Source: CBDCFV01 sp963664625 (lineage in GTDB: Bacteria; Chloroflexota; Dehalococcoidia; Lucifugimonadales; UBA3495). Taken from it: a stretch of 64,000 nucleotides of DNA. Of the stretch, positions 24,606 through 34,144 are shown piece by piece; the stretch's first letter is position 1, and the number at the start of each line of letters is the position of its first letter. The notes below the pieces were generated by a model. That model saw only the letters and a program-made list of their open reading frames with translations, had not been told where the DNA came from and searched no databases. The translations under genes and the position numbers were made by a program. The DNA lies in NCBI GenBank assembly GCA_963664625.1, contig OY761541.1, positions 2,170,001 to 2,234,000 of the forward strand. The letters are read 5' to 3'.

Positions 24606-24992
24606 CTATTCGGGTATACAGGCGGTCGAAGTCACTTCCACCAGGGTGTCGGCTGCGCCAAAGGTCACCACTATGGCGGTGCGCGCCGGGCGGTCGTCCG
24701 TGAAGTACTCCATGTAAACCCTGTTGAAGGCCGCCATGTCCTCGGTGTTGGCGAGGTAGCAGGTGTTGGTCATCACGTTGTCTATGGAGGTGCCCGCCGC
24801 CTCCAGGATCAGCTTGATCCGGTCCAGGGTGTTGCGGGTCTGCTCCTCGATGCCGTTGCCCATCTCTCCGGTGGTCGGGTGCCGTCCGGTGCAGCCCTGG
24901 ACGAACACCATGTTCCCGAACCGGGTGGCTTGGGACAGGTGCGGGGGGTTGGGAGGCAGTTTGTCGCTGGTGATGATTTCCTTCTGCGCCAT
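24606..24992 (-). CDS. RidA/YjgF-family protein
   Basis: Members of this family hydrolyse reactive enamine/imine intermediates or bind related small molecules. 128 residues: PPHLSQATRFGNMVFVQGCTG, IEEQTRNTLDRIKLILEAAG, NTCYLANTEDMAAFNRVYMEYF, and RPARTAIVVTF, containing the Arg that in RidA contacts the substrate carboxylate. The usual C-terminal E-(I/V)-E is E-V-T. TGAGG lies upstream of the ATG. No operon partner is evident. Confidence 0.88.
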   Translation of the reverse strand: MAQKEIITSDKLPPNPPHLSQATRFGNMVFVQGCTGRHPTTGEMGNGIEEQTRNTLDRIKLILEAAGTSIDNVMTNTCYLANTEDMAAFNRVYMEYFTDDRPARTAIVVTFGAADTLVEVTSTACIPE

Positions 24993-25143
24993 TGCTTCAC
25001 GTCCTCAATCAACTTCGGTGGCTCCCGCCCTCCGCACCGGGCCATATTGCATTCCTGCCGTTATCGGGGGCCGAGGCTGCTTCATTATATCCCCACGTCC
25101 GGGGGTGTCAAACGCGGGCTTGTGGCGATATGTCAGTGGCATA

Positions 25144-25167
25144 GATTCCCGCCTGCGCGGGAATGAC
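25144..25167. repeat. Dispersed palindromic repeat
   Basis: Copy with core TTCCCGCCTGCGCGGGAA between ridA-like and EF-G-like genes. Confidence 0.85.
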
Positions 25168-25232
25168 TGTAAACTGGCGAATCGGCTCCTTGGGCTTAGC
25201 ACAGGTTAAGCCCCACGCCTGCTCCGTGCGTG

Positions 25233-25262
25233 TTGCAAGGGGAACGGCAAAGCCGCTAAAAT
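25233..25262 (+). promoter_or_regulatory. Candidate promoter of the EF-G-like gene
   Basis: TTGCAA (25233-25238) and TAAAAT (25257-25262) spaced by 18 nt, leaving a leader of about 110 nt before the ATG at 25379. Confidence 0.4.
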
Positions 25263-25378
25263 GGCGCAAGAGTCGTCTTTGGTGGCGGGCCGGACGGGCG
25301 AGTTACCGGAGTGGCGTTGCGCGCTTTTTGCGCCGGCGCCCTGTGTGCGTTGCCATCGAATATGGAGGGGGATACCAG

Positions 25379-27418
25379 ATGCCCAGTGTTGATGTACGGA
25401 ATATCAGAAATGTCGCGCTATTGTCGCATAGCGGCGCCGGCAAAACGTCGCTTTGCGAGTCGATGTTGTTCAACGTCAAGGCCGTCACCCGCATAGGGCG
25501 GGTGGAAGACGGCAACACCTTTTCCGACTATGAGCCGGAAGAGGTGAGGCGGAACAGCAGTATCCAGACCACGCTGGTGCCCTTGGCTGGGGACGGGTTC
25601 AAAGTCAACTTCCTGGATACGCCGGGCTACGATGACTTTGTGGGCGAGGTTGTCGCCGCGCTGCGGGTTGTGGAGGGTGCGGTAATCCTGGTGGCTGCTC
25701 AGTCGGGTGTGGACGTGGGCACCGAGCGGTCCTGGAAGATGTGTGACCAAGCCGGGCTGCCCCGGATGTTCTTGGTCAACAAGATGGACCGCGAGAACGC
25801 CAGCTTCTCCAGGTGCGTGGCCGACATCCAAGCAACCTTCGGCAACCATTGCGTGCCGCTGCAAGTGCCGATGGGCGAAGCCCAGGACTTCAAAGGCGTC
25901 GTCAGCGTCATAAACCCTCCTGCCGACATTTCCGAGGACGTGGCCGCTGAGGTGGCGGCGGCTTGGGAACGGTTGATAGAGGCCGCCGCGGAGAGCGATG
26001 ACGCCCTGGCCGACAAGTACCTCGAAGGTGAGGAACTGACTACTGAAGAGGTCATAGCCGGGGTACGCGCCGGCATCCTGAACGGCGACTTGGCGCCCAT
26101 CCTGGCCAGCTCGGCCACCGGCAATCTGGGCGTCGACGAATGTCTGGACATGGTGCGGGAGTTCCTCCCCTCGCCGGTTGACGGGCGGAAGCCGCCGGTA
26201 GCGGAAAGCGACGATTCCTTGGAGCCGGACCTCGAAGGCCCATTGGCGGCCTTCGTGTTCAAGACCACGGCAGACCCCTTTGTGGGCAAGCTTTCGGTCT
26301 TCCGGGTATACAGCGGCGCCATCAAGAGCAACTCCGAAGTCTGGAACCCGGTGCGCCAGCAGGCGGAGCGCATCGGACAACTGTACCTGCCCAAGGGCAA
26401 GGCCCAGGAAAACGTCGCGGAAGTGACCGCGGGAGACATAGGCGCCATAGGCAAGCTCTCAGAGACGCTGACCGGCGACACCCTGGGCCAGCGCGACCAT
26501 CAAGTCACGATAGAAGGCATAGAGTTCCCGACGGGCTTTTACCGGGTGGCGGTTGCACCGGCGACCAAGGCGGACCTGGACAAAATGTCCACTTCCCTGG
26601 CCCGCATCGTCGAGGAGGACCCGACCCTGCGATATTCCAGGGAGCCCGACACCGGCGAGTCCTTGATCACCGGCTTGGGCGATGCCCAGATCGACGTGGC
26701 GATGGACAAGATACGCCGCAAGTTCGGCGCCGACCTCAAGGTAAAGATGCCGAGGGTTGCCTACAAGGAGACCATCACCAGGATAACCCAGACCGAGTAC
26801 CGGCATAAGAAACAGTCCGGCGGCCACGGCCAGTACGGCCACGTTCTCCTTCGCTTGGAGCCCTTGGAAAGGACCGAGGGGTTCCAGTTTGCGAGCGAGG
26901 TGGTGGGCGGACGGGTCCCCAGGGAGTACTTCCCATCGGTGGAAAAGGGCGTCTCAAAAGCCATGGACGAGGGTGTGCTGGCAGGGTTCCCGATGGTGGA
27001 CATGAAAGCGGTGCTTTACGATGGCAGCTTCCACGACGTGGACTCTTCGGGTATGTCTTTCGAGATTGCCGGCAATCAAGCGATGCGGAAGGGTGTGTCT
27101 GACGCCGGACCGATACTGCTTGAACCGATTATGAAGTTGAACGTAACGGTGCCCGACGCCTATACCGGTGAGGTCATGAGCGACCTGAACGGCAAGCGGG
27201 CGCGCATCCTTGGCATGAACCCGGGCGATGGCTACACCGAGATCGAGGCCGAGGTGCCCTTGGGCGAGGTGCAGCGCTACTCCCAGGACCTGCGCTCGGT
27301 GAGCCAGGGCCGTGGTTCGTATACGCTGGAGTTTGACCACTACGATCCCTTGCCCCAGAATCTGGAAGGCAGGGTGATAGAAGAGGCCAAGCGAGCCCGC
27401 GAGGAAGAGCGGGTCTAA
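25379..27418 (+). CDS. Elongation factor G-like GTPase (EF-G paralogue)
   Basis: Translational GTPase of 679 residues with the EF-G domain order. G1 is SHSGAGKTSL (EF-G: AHIDAGKTT), G2 has RRNSSIQTT, G3 is DTPGYDDF and G4 is NKMDREN. The G3 His that activates water in EF-G (DTPGHVDF) is Tyr here, a trait I associate with the EF-G-like branch rather than housekeeping EF-G. Domain IV is present (KKQSGGHGQYGHV, GGRVPREYFPSVEKG), as is domain V (RILGMNPGDGYTEIEAEVPLGEVQRYSQDLRSVSQGRGSYT in overlapping order). GGAGGGG lies just before the ATG. It may act in translocation under special conditions or in recycling. Confidence 0.88.
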   Translation: MPSVDVRNIRNVALLSHSGAGKTSLCESMLFNVKAVTRIGRVEDGNTFSDYEPEEVRRNSSIQTTLVPLAGDGFKVNFLDTPGYDDFVGEVVAALRVVEGAVILVAAQSGVDVGTERSWKMCDQAGLPRMFLVNKMDRENASFSRCVADIQATFGNHCVPLQVPMGEAQDFKGVVSVINPPADISEDVAAEVAAAWERLIEAAAESDDALADKYLEGEELTTEEVIAGVRAGILNGDLAPILASSATGNLGVDECLDMVREFLPSPVDGRKPPVAESDDSLEPDLEGPLAAFVFKTTADPFVGKLSVFRVYSGAIKSNSEVWNPVRQQAERIGQLYLPKGKAQENVAEVTAGDIGAIGKLSETLTGDTLGQRDHQVTIEGIEFPTGFYRVAVAPATKADLDKMSTSLARIVEEDPTLRYSREPDTGESLITGLGDAQIDVAMDKIRRKFGADLKVKMPRVAYKETITRITQTEYRHKKQSGGHGQYGHVLLRLEPLERTEGFQFASEVVGGRVPREYFPSVEKGVSKAMDEGVLAGFPMVDMKAVLYDGSFHDVDSSGMSFEIAGNQAMRKGVSDAGPILLEPIMKLNVTVPDAYTGEVMSDLNGKRARILGMNPGDGYTEIEAEVPLGEVQRYSQDLRSVSQGRGSYTLEFDHYDPLPQNLEGRVIEEAKRAREEERV

Positions 27419-27431
27419 TAGTTGAGCATGG

Positions 27432-27473
27432 CCTGCGGGGCTGCACCCAAAGCTTTGGCGCGGCCCCCGCAGG
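27432..27473 (+). other. Strong stem-loop downstream of the EF-G-like gene
   Basis: CCTGCGGGG (27432-27440) pairs with CCCCGCAGG (27465-27473), enclosing a perfect palindrome CCAAAGCTTTGG at 27447-27458. There is no T run, so it is either a factor-assisted terminator, an mRNA 3'-end stabiliser or a small structured RNA. Confidence 0.45.
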
Positions 27474-27713
27474 GCAACCCGGAAACCTCCTGAGTCCCTG
27501 GAGCCGGACGGCATGGGATCGTATCCAAGTAAGTCGGCTGCCAGGGCTCTAATGAGCGTTTTCTGATTATGCCTACTGGCGCTCGTTGGCATCTGTGTTC
27601 CAACGGGCGTGTTTCGATTTATCCCTCACTCGGCCCGGGACGGTAAGAACATCGTTTCAGGCTTGGCGCATTCCAGCCGACCCCCGGAGTCAGAATCCCG
27701 CAGAGGTATTGCC

Positions 27714-28895
27714 ATGGCGCCAACCATGATTCATCAAAAAGCCCTGAGCTGGATACCGGAAGGCCAGATAGAGGATGCCGCAAAAGACCAGGTGCGCAAC
27801 CTGTCGGGGCTTCCCTTTATCTTCAAATACGTAGCGGTTATGCCCGATTGCCACTTTGGTTTGGGCGCCACCGTCGGTTCTTGCATACCTACCGCGGGGG
27901 CCATCATACCGGCCGCCGTCGGCGTCGACATCGGCTGCGGCATGATTGCCGTCAGGACACCGTTCACCAGGGCGGACCTGCCGGAAGACCTGTCGGAAAT
28001 ACGAGAAGCCATCGAAGACCAGGTCCCCTTGTCGGTCAGCCGGTACAACAACAGGGTGAAAAAGACGGCCCGCCCCCGGATAGAAGAGTTGGAGAAGAGT
28101 GCGGAAGAAACGGGCCGGCTGGAGTTCTACGATCGGCGGGACAAGAACTGGCGCAAGCAATTGGGGTCCCTGGGATCGGGCAACCACTTCATCGAGTTGA
28201 CGGTCGATGAGCATGACCGGGTATGGACCTTCCTGCATTCCGGCTCCAGGGGAATCGGCAACAAGATAGCCATGTTCCATATCAATGCCGCCAAGCAGTT
28301 GATGAAAAAGTGGTTCATCGACTTGCCGGACCCGGACCTGGCCTACTTGGTGCAGGATACCCAGGAGTTCAAGGACTACCTGACCGACCTGAAGTGGGCC
28401 CAAGAATTTGCGTTGCTGAACCGGGCGGAAATGACGGAGAGGATTCTTGGGATACTGAAGCACCGGTTGGGGGACTTTGACGAGGAAGAACGGATTGAGT
28501 GCCACCACAATTTCACCCAGTGGGAGAACCACTTTGGGAAGAATATCCTGGTGTCGCGCAAGGGGGCCATTCAAGCCAGGGAAGGACAGATGGGCCTGAT
28601 ACCCGGGTCAATGGGCACCCGCAGCTACGTGGTGAAGGGCAGAGGATGCGAGGCGTCCTTCCACACAGCGCCCCACGGAGCGGGAAGGAGGATGAGCCGC
28701 AACAACGCCAGGAAGCAATTCAGCATGGATGACTTCGACCGGGACATGGCGGGCATTGAAGTCAGAAGGTCGGAGGCGTTCCTGGACGAGCTTCCCGGCG
28801 CGTACAAGGACATCGACTTGGTCATGGAGCAGTCCCGGGACTTGGTGGAGATAGTCCACACCTTCCGGCAGATCGTCAACGTCAAGGGTAACTGA
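27714..28895 (+). CDS. rtcB: RtcB-family RNA ligase
   Basis: RNA-splicing/repair ligase joining 2',3'-cyclic phosphate or 3'-phosphate ends to 5'-OH using GTP and Mn2+. 393 residues, matching the shorter bacterial RtcB group. Metal and guanylate motifs are visible: VMPDCHFGLGATVGS, GVDIGCGMIA (Asp and Cys ligands), GSLGSGNHFIEL (Asn-His), TFLHSGSRGIGN (His ligand), and the late PHGAGRRMSR with the guanylated His. AGAGG lies before the ATG at 27714; the frame runs 35 codons further upstream without support. No archease gene is adjacent. Confidence 0.92.
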   Translation: MAPTMIHQKALSWIPEGQIEDAAKDQVRNLSGLPFIFKYVAVMPDCHFGLGATVGSCIPTAGAIIPAAVGVDIGCGMIAVRTPFTRADLPEDLSEIREAIEDQVPLSVSRYNNRVKKTARPRIEELEKSAEETGRLEFYDRRDKNWRKQLGSLGSGNHFIELTVDEHDRVWTFLHSGSRGIGNKIAMFHINAAKQLMKKWFIDLPDPDLAYLVQDTQEFKDYLTDLKWAQEFALLNRAEMTERILGILKHRLGDFDEEERIECHHNFTQWENHFGKNILVSRKGAIQAREGQMGLIPGSMGTRSYVVKGRGCEASFHTAPHGAGRRMSRNNARKQFSMDDFDRDMAGIEVRRSEAFLDELPGAYKDIDLVMEQSRDLVEIVHTFRQIVNVKGN

Positions 28896-29055
28896 CGGTT
28901 TGCAAGGCTTGGTTGAGGCGGGCACACTGTCCGGCGGCTTTCTCATCATTTCTTTATGTTGTGTCATAAACTTTTATCAATTACTACATATTGTGGCTTT
29001 TGCCTTGACAAGCCACTAACTCGGTAGGGTTTAATACCTCCCACCAGAGGTATGT

Positions 29056-32000
29056 ATGACGACTCCAAGCAGCGACAACCGATTCACGCACCTGCACATC
29101 CACACCGAATACAGCATGTTGGACGGCATCAGCCGTATCCCGCAGTTGGTGGCCCAAGCCAAGGAGATGGGCATGGACTCCCTGGCCATCACCGACCACG
29201 GGTCCATGTACGGCGTGGTGGACTTCTACCTGGCCTGCAAAGAGGCGGGCATTAAGCCCATCATAGGGTGCGAGGTCTACGTCGCCAAAGGCAGCCGGTT
29301 CGACAAGAACCCCAACGAACGCAGTCCTTATCACTTGGTCCTGCTGGCCCGCAACAACGAGGGTTACCGCAACCTCATGCAACTGGTCACCCGCGCCCAC
29401 GTCGACGGGTTCCACTACCGTCCACGCATTGACCGCGAGTTGTTGGAGCAGAATAGCGAAGGCCTCATCGTGCTGTCAGGGTGCGCTTCGGCGGAAGTGC
29501 CTCGTCTCATCGTCGAAGGCAACATGGATGAAGCCGCCAAGGTCGCCAAGTGGTACAAGGACCTGTTCGGCGACGGGTATTTCTTCGAGTTGCAGCGTCA
29601 CGAACACGTGGAGCAGCTTCCGGAAATCAACCGAGGGCTGGTCACCCTGAGCGAGCAGTTGGACATTCCCTTGGTGGTTACCAACGACGCCCACTACGTG
29701 GAACAAGGGGAGGCGCACCTCCAGGACGTTTACATCTGCATCCAGACCAACACGACGGTGCAGGATGAAAAGCGTCTGCACATGGAGGACGATTCTTACT
29801 ACGTAAAAAGTCCCCAGGAAATGGCGGAGCTTTTCCCCGACTTCCCCGAAGCGTTGAGCAACACCAACTTTATCGCCGACATGTGCAACGTGGAGCTCAA
29901 CTTCGACCAGACCCACCTGCCCAAATACCCGGTGCCCGGCGACGCCGGCGCCGATGAATACTTGGCCCAACTGTGCTGGGAGGGCTTCAGGCAACGCTAT
30001 CCATCCGCGCCCGACGAAGCCGTAAAGCGGTTGGAGTATGAGCTGGAGGTCATCAAGCACACCAGCTTCGCCAATTACTTCTTGGTGGTCTGGGACATCG
30101 TCAAGTTCGTCCGCAAGAGCGAAATCCTGTACGGCGTCCGCGGCAGCGCGGCGGCCAGCGTCGCCCTCTACTGTTTGAACATCACCAACGTCGATCCCTT
30201 GGAGTACCGGCTGGTTTTCGAGCGTTTCCTTAACTTGGAACGCAAGGAAATGCCCGACATCGACATGGACTTCCAGGACGACCGCCGGGACGAGGTGCTG
30301 CACTACGTTATCGACAAATACGGCAGCGACAAGGTTGCCCAGATCATCACCTTTGGCACGATGGGGGCCAAGGCCGCGCTGCGGGACGTTGGGCGCGGCC
30401 TTGGCATGACCTACAACGAGGTGGACCGGATCGCCCGAATGGTGCCGTTCAAGGCGCGCACAATCGAGGACGCCATTCGGATCAACCCGGAGTTCCAGGA
30501 GGTATACGATTCCGACCAGGTGGTGCAAAAACTGGTGGACACCGCCCAAGGGCTGGAAGGCATCGTCCACCACGTCAGCACTCACGCCGCCGGGGTGCTC
30601 ATCGCGGAGGACCCGTTGGCGGAAACGGTGCCGTTGCAGCGTCCCAGCAGGGGCGACGAGAGCAGCCCGGTGCTGATGACCCAGTACTCCATGGACCCGG
30701 TCGCCAAGCTGGGCCTGCTGAAAATGGACTTCCTGGGTCTTACCAACCTGACCATCCTCGACCGCGCCGTGAAACTGGTGGAGGAAAACCAGGGTATCAG
30801 GATTGACCTGGACCGGCTCCGATTGGATGACAAGGCAACCTTCGAGTTGCTTTCCTCAGGCAACACCACCGACCTGTTCCAACTGGAAAGCGCGGGAATG
30901 CGGCGGTACATCAAGGAGTTGAAGCCCTCCAACTTGGGCGACATTGCCGCGATGATTGCCCTCTACCGACCGGGGCCGATGGAAAACATCGACTCTTTTA
31001 TCGATGCGAAGTATGGGCGCATTCCCATCACCTATCCCCACCCCAGCCTCAAGGAGTTGCTGGACGAGACCTACGGCATCATCGTTTACCAGGACCAGGT
31101 GTTGCTCATCCTGCAACAGTTCGCCGGGTATACCCTGGGCGAGGCCGACATTGTTCGCAAGGCCATGGGCAAGAAAATCGCCTCCTTGATGGCCGCCGAG
31201 AGGGAGCGTTTCGTGGCCGGCGCCCTCGCCAACGGCTACGACTCGGACTTGGCGATCACCATTTTCGACCTCATCGAACCCTTTGCCGGGTATGCGTTTA
31301 ACAAGGCCCACAGCATCAGCTACGCCCTGATTTCTTACTGGACGGCCTATTTCAAGGCCCACTACCCGCTGGAGTACATGGGAGCAGTGCTGAACTCCCG
31401 GATGGACCACCCTGAAAAGATGGTGAGTTCCATCAACGAGTGCTTCCAACTGGGAATCCCGGTGTTGTTGCCAGACATCAACAAGTCCGGCGAGCATTTC
31501 ACTATCGACGAGAGCGACGGGACCGAACCGGGATTGCGCGTAGGATTGGCTGCTGTAAAAACCGTGGGTGAAAGCGCGGTCCGTCCCCTTATCGAGGAAC
31601 GCGACGCCAACGGGCCGTACAAGTCCATCGACGACTTTTGCCGCCGGGCCAATTCGGGCGGGCTGAACCGCCGCACCATGGAAAGCTTGGCGAAAGCCGG
31701 AGCCTTCGACTCGCTGGCGCCTCGGGGCGCGGTCCTCGCCGTGTTGGACCAGATTGTCGCCCTCGCCCAACTGGAGGCCCGCAACCGCAGTTCGGGTCAA
31801 TCGAGCCTCTTTTCCGATTCCAACGGCGAGGCCGGCAGCGGGGCCCTTCCGGGCGTCAATTTGAGCCACTCCGACGCTTCCCCGGAGCAGAAGGTCGCTT
31901 GGGAGCAAGAATTGCTGGGCGTTGCTCTTTCGGAGAATCCACGGATACAGTTGGCCGCCCTCAATACCGGCGGCGCCTTCAACTCGATGGACCAATTGGA

Positions 32001-32745
32001 CGATGACATGCACGGCCAGACGCTGTCCGTCCTGGGCTGCGTGTCTTCGGTTACCGAGCGGTACACCAGGGAACAGAAAAAGTTCTTGGTGGTAGCGATG
32101 GAGCTGTTGGGTGGCTCGCTCGAGGTGGTGGTCTGGCCTAACGTTCTGGAACGTACCGAGGATAACTGGGTCCAAGGGGCCATATTGAGGGTCGACGGCA
32201 GGTTGCAATTGCGCAACGACCAGTTGACCCTGGTCTGTGACGAAGTGCATCAATACCAGAAAGACGGGATGCCTCCCCCAAGCGTCAATGGCAACGGCAA
32301 GGCGCACTCCAACGGGAGCAACGGCGTTGCGTCCGCCCCATCCAATGGAGTTTCTCACAACGGGCACAACAATGGGACGACAAACGGCTACAATAACGGG
32401 GCTGCAACCAACGGCCATAAGAACGGGACGGCGGCAGCCGAACAGGTTGCGCCCCCGCAACGGGTGGCGGAGACGGTCTCCAACGGTGCGAACCACCGCA
32501 CCGTATCGCTGGTGGTGAAGGAGTCAAACAACGCCACCGAGGATGCTCACCTGCTCCGGGAAGTGATCGGGGTGCTGCTGGAGTATTCCGGCCATGACCG
32601 CGTCAACCTGGACATCAAGACCGGGTCAGGACGGGTCCTGATGGACCTCCCGATGGTCAACACCAGCTATTGCGAAGAGTTGGACCAGCGGGTGTCGGAA
32701 CTGTTGGGCGCGGAGTCGGTGCGGCTGTCGGTGGAAGCGCCGTAG
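29056..32745 (+). CDS. dnaE: DNA polymerase III alpha subunit
   Basis: Replicative polymerase of 1229 residues. The N-terminal PHP domain begins FTHLHIHTEYSMLDG. The polymerase core carries the catalytic acidic motif PDIDMDFQDDRR near residue 402 and KMDFLGLTNL near 555. Helix-hairpin-helix and OB-fold regions follow (SSVTERYTREQKKFLVV near 995). Between the OB fold and the C-terminal domain is a low-complexity Asn/Gly/His-rich linker (about residues 1075-1135, with units such as NGNGK, NGSNG, NGHNNG), unusual for the family. The PHP metal residues look intact, so proofreading in cis is possible. The ATG at 29056 follows AGAGG. Confidence 0.95.
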   Translation: MTTPSSDNRFTHLHIHTEYSMLDGISRIPQLVAQAKEMGMDSLAITDHGSMYGVVDFYLACKEAGIKPIIGCEVYVAKGSRFDKNPNERSPYHLVLLARNNEGYRNLMQLVTRAHVDGFHYRPRIDRELLEQNSEGLIVLSGCASAEVPRLIVEGNMDEAAKVAKWYKDLFGDGYFFELQRHEHVEQLPEINRGLVTLSEQLDIPLVVTNDAHYVEQGEAHLQDVYICIQTNTTVQDEKRLHMEDDSYYVKSPQEMAELFPDFPEALSNTNFIADMCNVELNFDQTHLPKYPVPGDAGADEYLAQLCWEGFRQRYPSAPDEAVKRLEYELEVIKHTSFANYFLVVWDIVKFVRKSEILYGVRGSAAASVALYCLNITNVDPLEYRLVFERFLNLERKEMPDIDMDFQDDRRDEVLHYVIDKYGSDKVAQIITFGTMGAKAALRDVGRGLGMTYNEVDRIARMVPFKARTIEDAIRINPEFQEVYDSDQVVQKLVDTAQGLEGIVHHVSTHAAGVLIAEDPLAETVPLQRPSRGDESSPVLMTQYSMDPVAKLGLLKMDFLGLTNLTILDRAVKLVEENQGIRIDLDRLRLDDKATFELLSSGNTTDLFQLESAGMRRYIKELKPSNLGDIAAMIALYRPGPMENIDSFIDAKYGRIPITYPHPSLKELLDETYGIIVYQDQVLLILQQFAGYTLGEADIVRKAMGKKIASLMAAERERFVAGALANGYDSDLAITIFDLIEPFAGYAFNKAHSISYALISYWTAYFKAHYPLEYMGAVLNSRMDHPEKMVSSINECFQLGIPVLLPDINKSGEHFTIDESDGTEPGLRVGLAAVKTVGESAVRPLIEERDANGPYKSIDDFCRRANSGGLNRRTMESLAKAGAFDSLAPRGAVLAVLDQIVALAQLEARNRSSGQSSLFSDSNGEAGSGALPGVNLSHSDASPEQKVAWEQELLGVALSENPRIQLAALNTGGAFNSMDQLDDDMHGQTLSVLGCVSSVTERYTREQKKFLVVAMELLGGSLEVVVWPNVLERTEDNWVQGAILRVDGRLQLRNDQLTLVCDEVHQYQKDGMPPPSVNGNGKAHSNGSNGVASAPSNGVSHNGHNNGTTNGYNNGAATNGHKNGTAAAEQVAPPQRVAETVSNGANHRTVSLVVKESNNATEDAHLLREVIGVLLEYSGHDRVNLDIKTGSGRVLMDLPMVNTSYCEELDQRVSELLGAESVRLSVEAP

Positions 32746-32763
32746 GGACAGGCGATAAGACTG

Positions 32764-32787
32764 GATTCTCGCGCAGGCGGGAATTGC
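32764..32787. repeat. Degenerate dispersed repeat
   Basis: TTCTCGCGCAGGCGGGAA core just after dnaE; one arm is altered. Confidence 0.7.
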
Positions 32788-32874
32788 AGATGGCCTCTTG
32801 AGGCCACGTATGAACATGAAAATAGCCTATTTTCATGGCAATGGGACCATCTATCTTGCAGGGCTACCGGAGCA

Positions 32875-33981
32875 CTAACTTGCCTTCCCATTGAAGTGGG
32901 GGATGACGTGCTTGCCGAAGAGACGCAGCGTATCCATCACTTCCTCATGGGATATGCCGCCCACCTGAAACAGGGGCATGACCTCGTCCACGCCCGCCTC
33001 GGCATAGGCTTCCAGGTAGCGGATACAGTCGTCGGGGTCGCCGATGCAGTAGCGTCCACTCCTTATCTGGTCGAGGGACGATGTTTCCTCGCGCTTTGGA
33101 GAGTCGGTCGCGGTGGAGCGGGTGTAGTGCCACTGGTAGTCTTCGGGAACGTGGGACGGGTCCTGCTCGCTCCACACCCGGACGTCCCGGAGGGCCTGCT
33201 GATGGCGATACCAGTCGATCAATTCGGCGGAGCGTTCCTGCACCTTCTTGCGCGACTCCCCGCAGATGGCCACAGTGCTTACAGAGACACGGTTGTGGAC
33301 AAGCCCGGTGGACGGATTGGCGTCCCTGATGCCGTCCCGGTAGGCTTGCACGAGAGGGGCGAGTCCCGCGGCCCCGCCGCCGGCCATTGAGAGGCAGCCC
33401 AAGCCCATGAGTCCCGCCTTCCTGAAGGTGTCTTCCTGGCTGCAACCGAGCCAGATAGGCGGGTGCGGTTGCTGCACCGGCTTGGGATGGACCTCCCGCA
33501 AGGGGATCTGGTAGTGGCTGCCTTGGTAGGTGAACTCTCCCTCGGTCCATGCCCGCGGGATGATTTCCAGGGCCTCTTCCACCATTCCGGTAGCGTCTTT
33601 CAGGTCGGTGCCGAAAGCGGCCATCTGGTAGGGGTAGCCGGACCGGCCCACGCCCAGATCAACCCTGCCATTGCTGAGGATGTCGAGGGTGGCGGTGCGG
33701 GCCGCGATGTGGAGAGGGTGCTGCACCGGGGGCACCACCACGGCGATGCCCAGACGCATTCGGCTGGTACGCTGGCTCAATGCGCCCAGGGTTACGTCGG
33801 GGGCGCTGGAGTGGGACCACTCGGTACGGAACTGGTGGTCGGCCATCCAGACGCTGCTCAGGCCCATCTCTTCAGCATAGGCCACCTGGTCAAGCATTTC
33901 CAGGAACCGGTCAGCCTCGTAGGCACGGGATGACGGCCTGGGGACCTGCATCTGATAGAACATGCCGATTTGCATGGACAT
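32875..33981 (-). CDS. Luciferase-like monooxygenase (LLM class, FMN or F420)
   Basis: 368-residue TIM-barrel flavin-dependent oxidoreductase of the bacterial luciferase superfamily: SVWMADHQFRTEWSHSSAPDVTLGAL, RLGIAVVVPPVQHPLHIAARTATLDILSNGRVDLGVGRSG (in overlapping order), and IWLGCSQEDTFRKAG. The nitrilotriacetate monooxygenase/alkanal type would use FMNH2, the other branch F420; the sequence does not settle which. The ATG at 33981 follows AGGA; 33975 is also possible. C-terminal GDPDDCIRYLEAYAEAGVDEV is typical. Confidence 0.88.
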   Translation of the reverse strand: MSMQIGMFYQMQVPRPSSRAYEADRFLEMLDQVAYAEEMGLSSVWMADHQFRTEWSHSSAPDVTLGALSQRTSRMRLGIAVVVPPVQHPLHIAARTATLDILSNGRVDLGVGRSGYPYQMAAFGTDLKDATGMVEEALEIIPRAWTEGEFTYQGSHYQIPLREVHPKPVQQPHPPIWLGCSQEDTFRKAGLMGLGCLSMAGGGAAGLAPLVQAYRDGIRDANPSTGLVHNRVSVSTVAICGESRKKVQERSAELIDWYRHQQALRDVRVWSEQDPSHVPEDYQWHYTRSTATDSPKREETSSLDQIRSGRYCIGDPDDCIRYLEAYAEAGVDEVMPLFQVGGISHEEVMDTLRLFGKHVIPHFNGKAS

Positions 33982-34069
33982 GCTTCCTGCGCTTGACTCC
34001 TTGCCGGGCATCCCGGCAGAATTTTTTCTCGTGCAAGTGGGGAGAGCGAATCTTTCGTGCTACCCTGTG

Positions 34070-34093
34070 GATTCCCGCCTTCGAGGGAATGAC
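34070..34093. repeat. Dispersed palindromic repeat
   Basis: Core TTCCCGCCTTCGAGGGAA with one mismatch, upstream of the monooxygenase gene. Confidence 0.8.
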
Positions 34094-34144
34094 GAATCGG
34101 TGTAGGCGGGCCAGGGACTGTCGACGCAGTCTGGAGATAATTCC

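Larger units (their letters stand above)
24993..25378. other. 386-bp spacer with repeat and promoter
   Basis: No gene is seen. It holds one dispersed repeat (25144-25167), a promoter-like site for the EF-G-like gene (25233-25262) and a small GC-rich palindrome near 25319-25340 in the leader of that gene. Confidence 0.5.

Noticed and set aside
25163..25378. N-terminal extension of the EF-G-like protein
   Set aside because: The extension is basic and non-conserved and begins inside a repeat; the ATG at 25379 follows GGAGGGG and opens with the G-domain.
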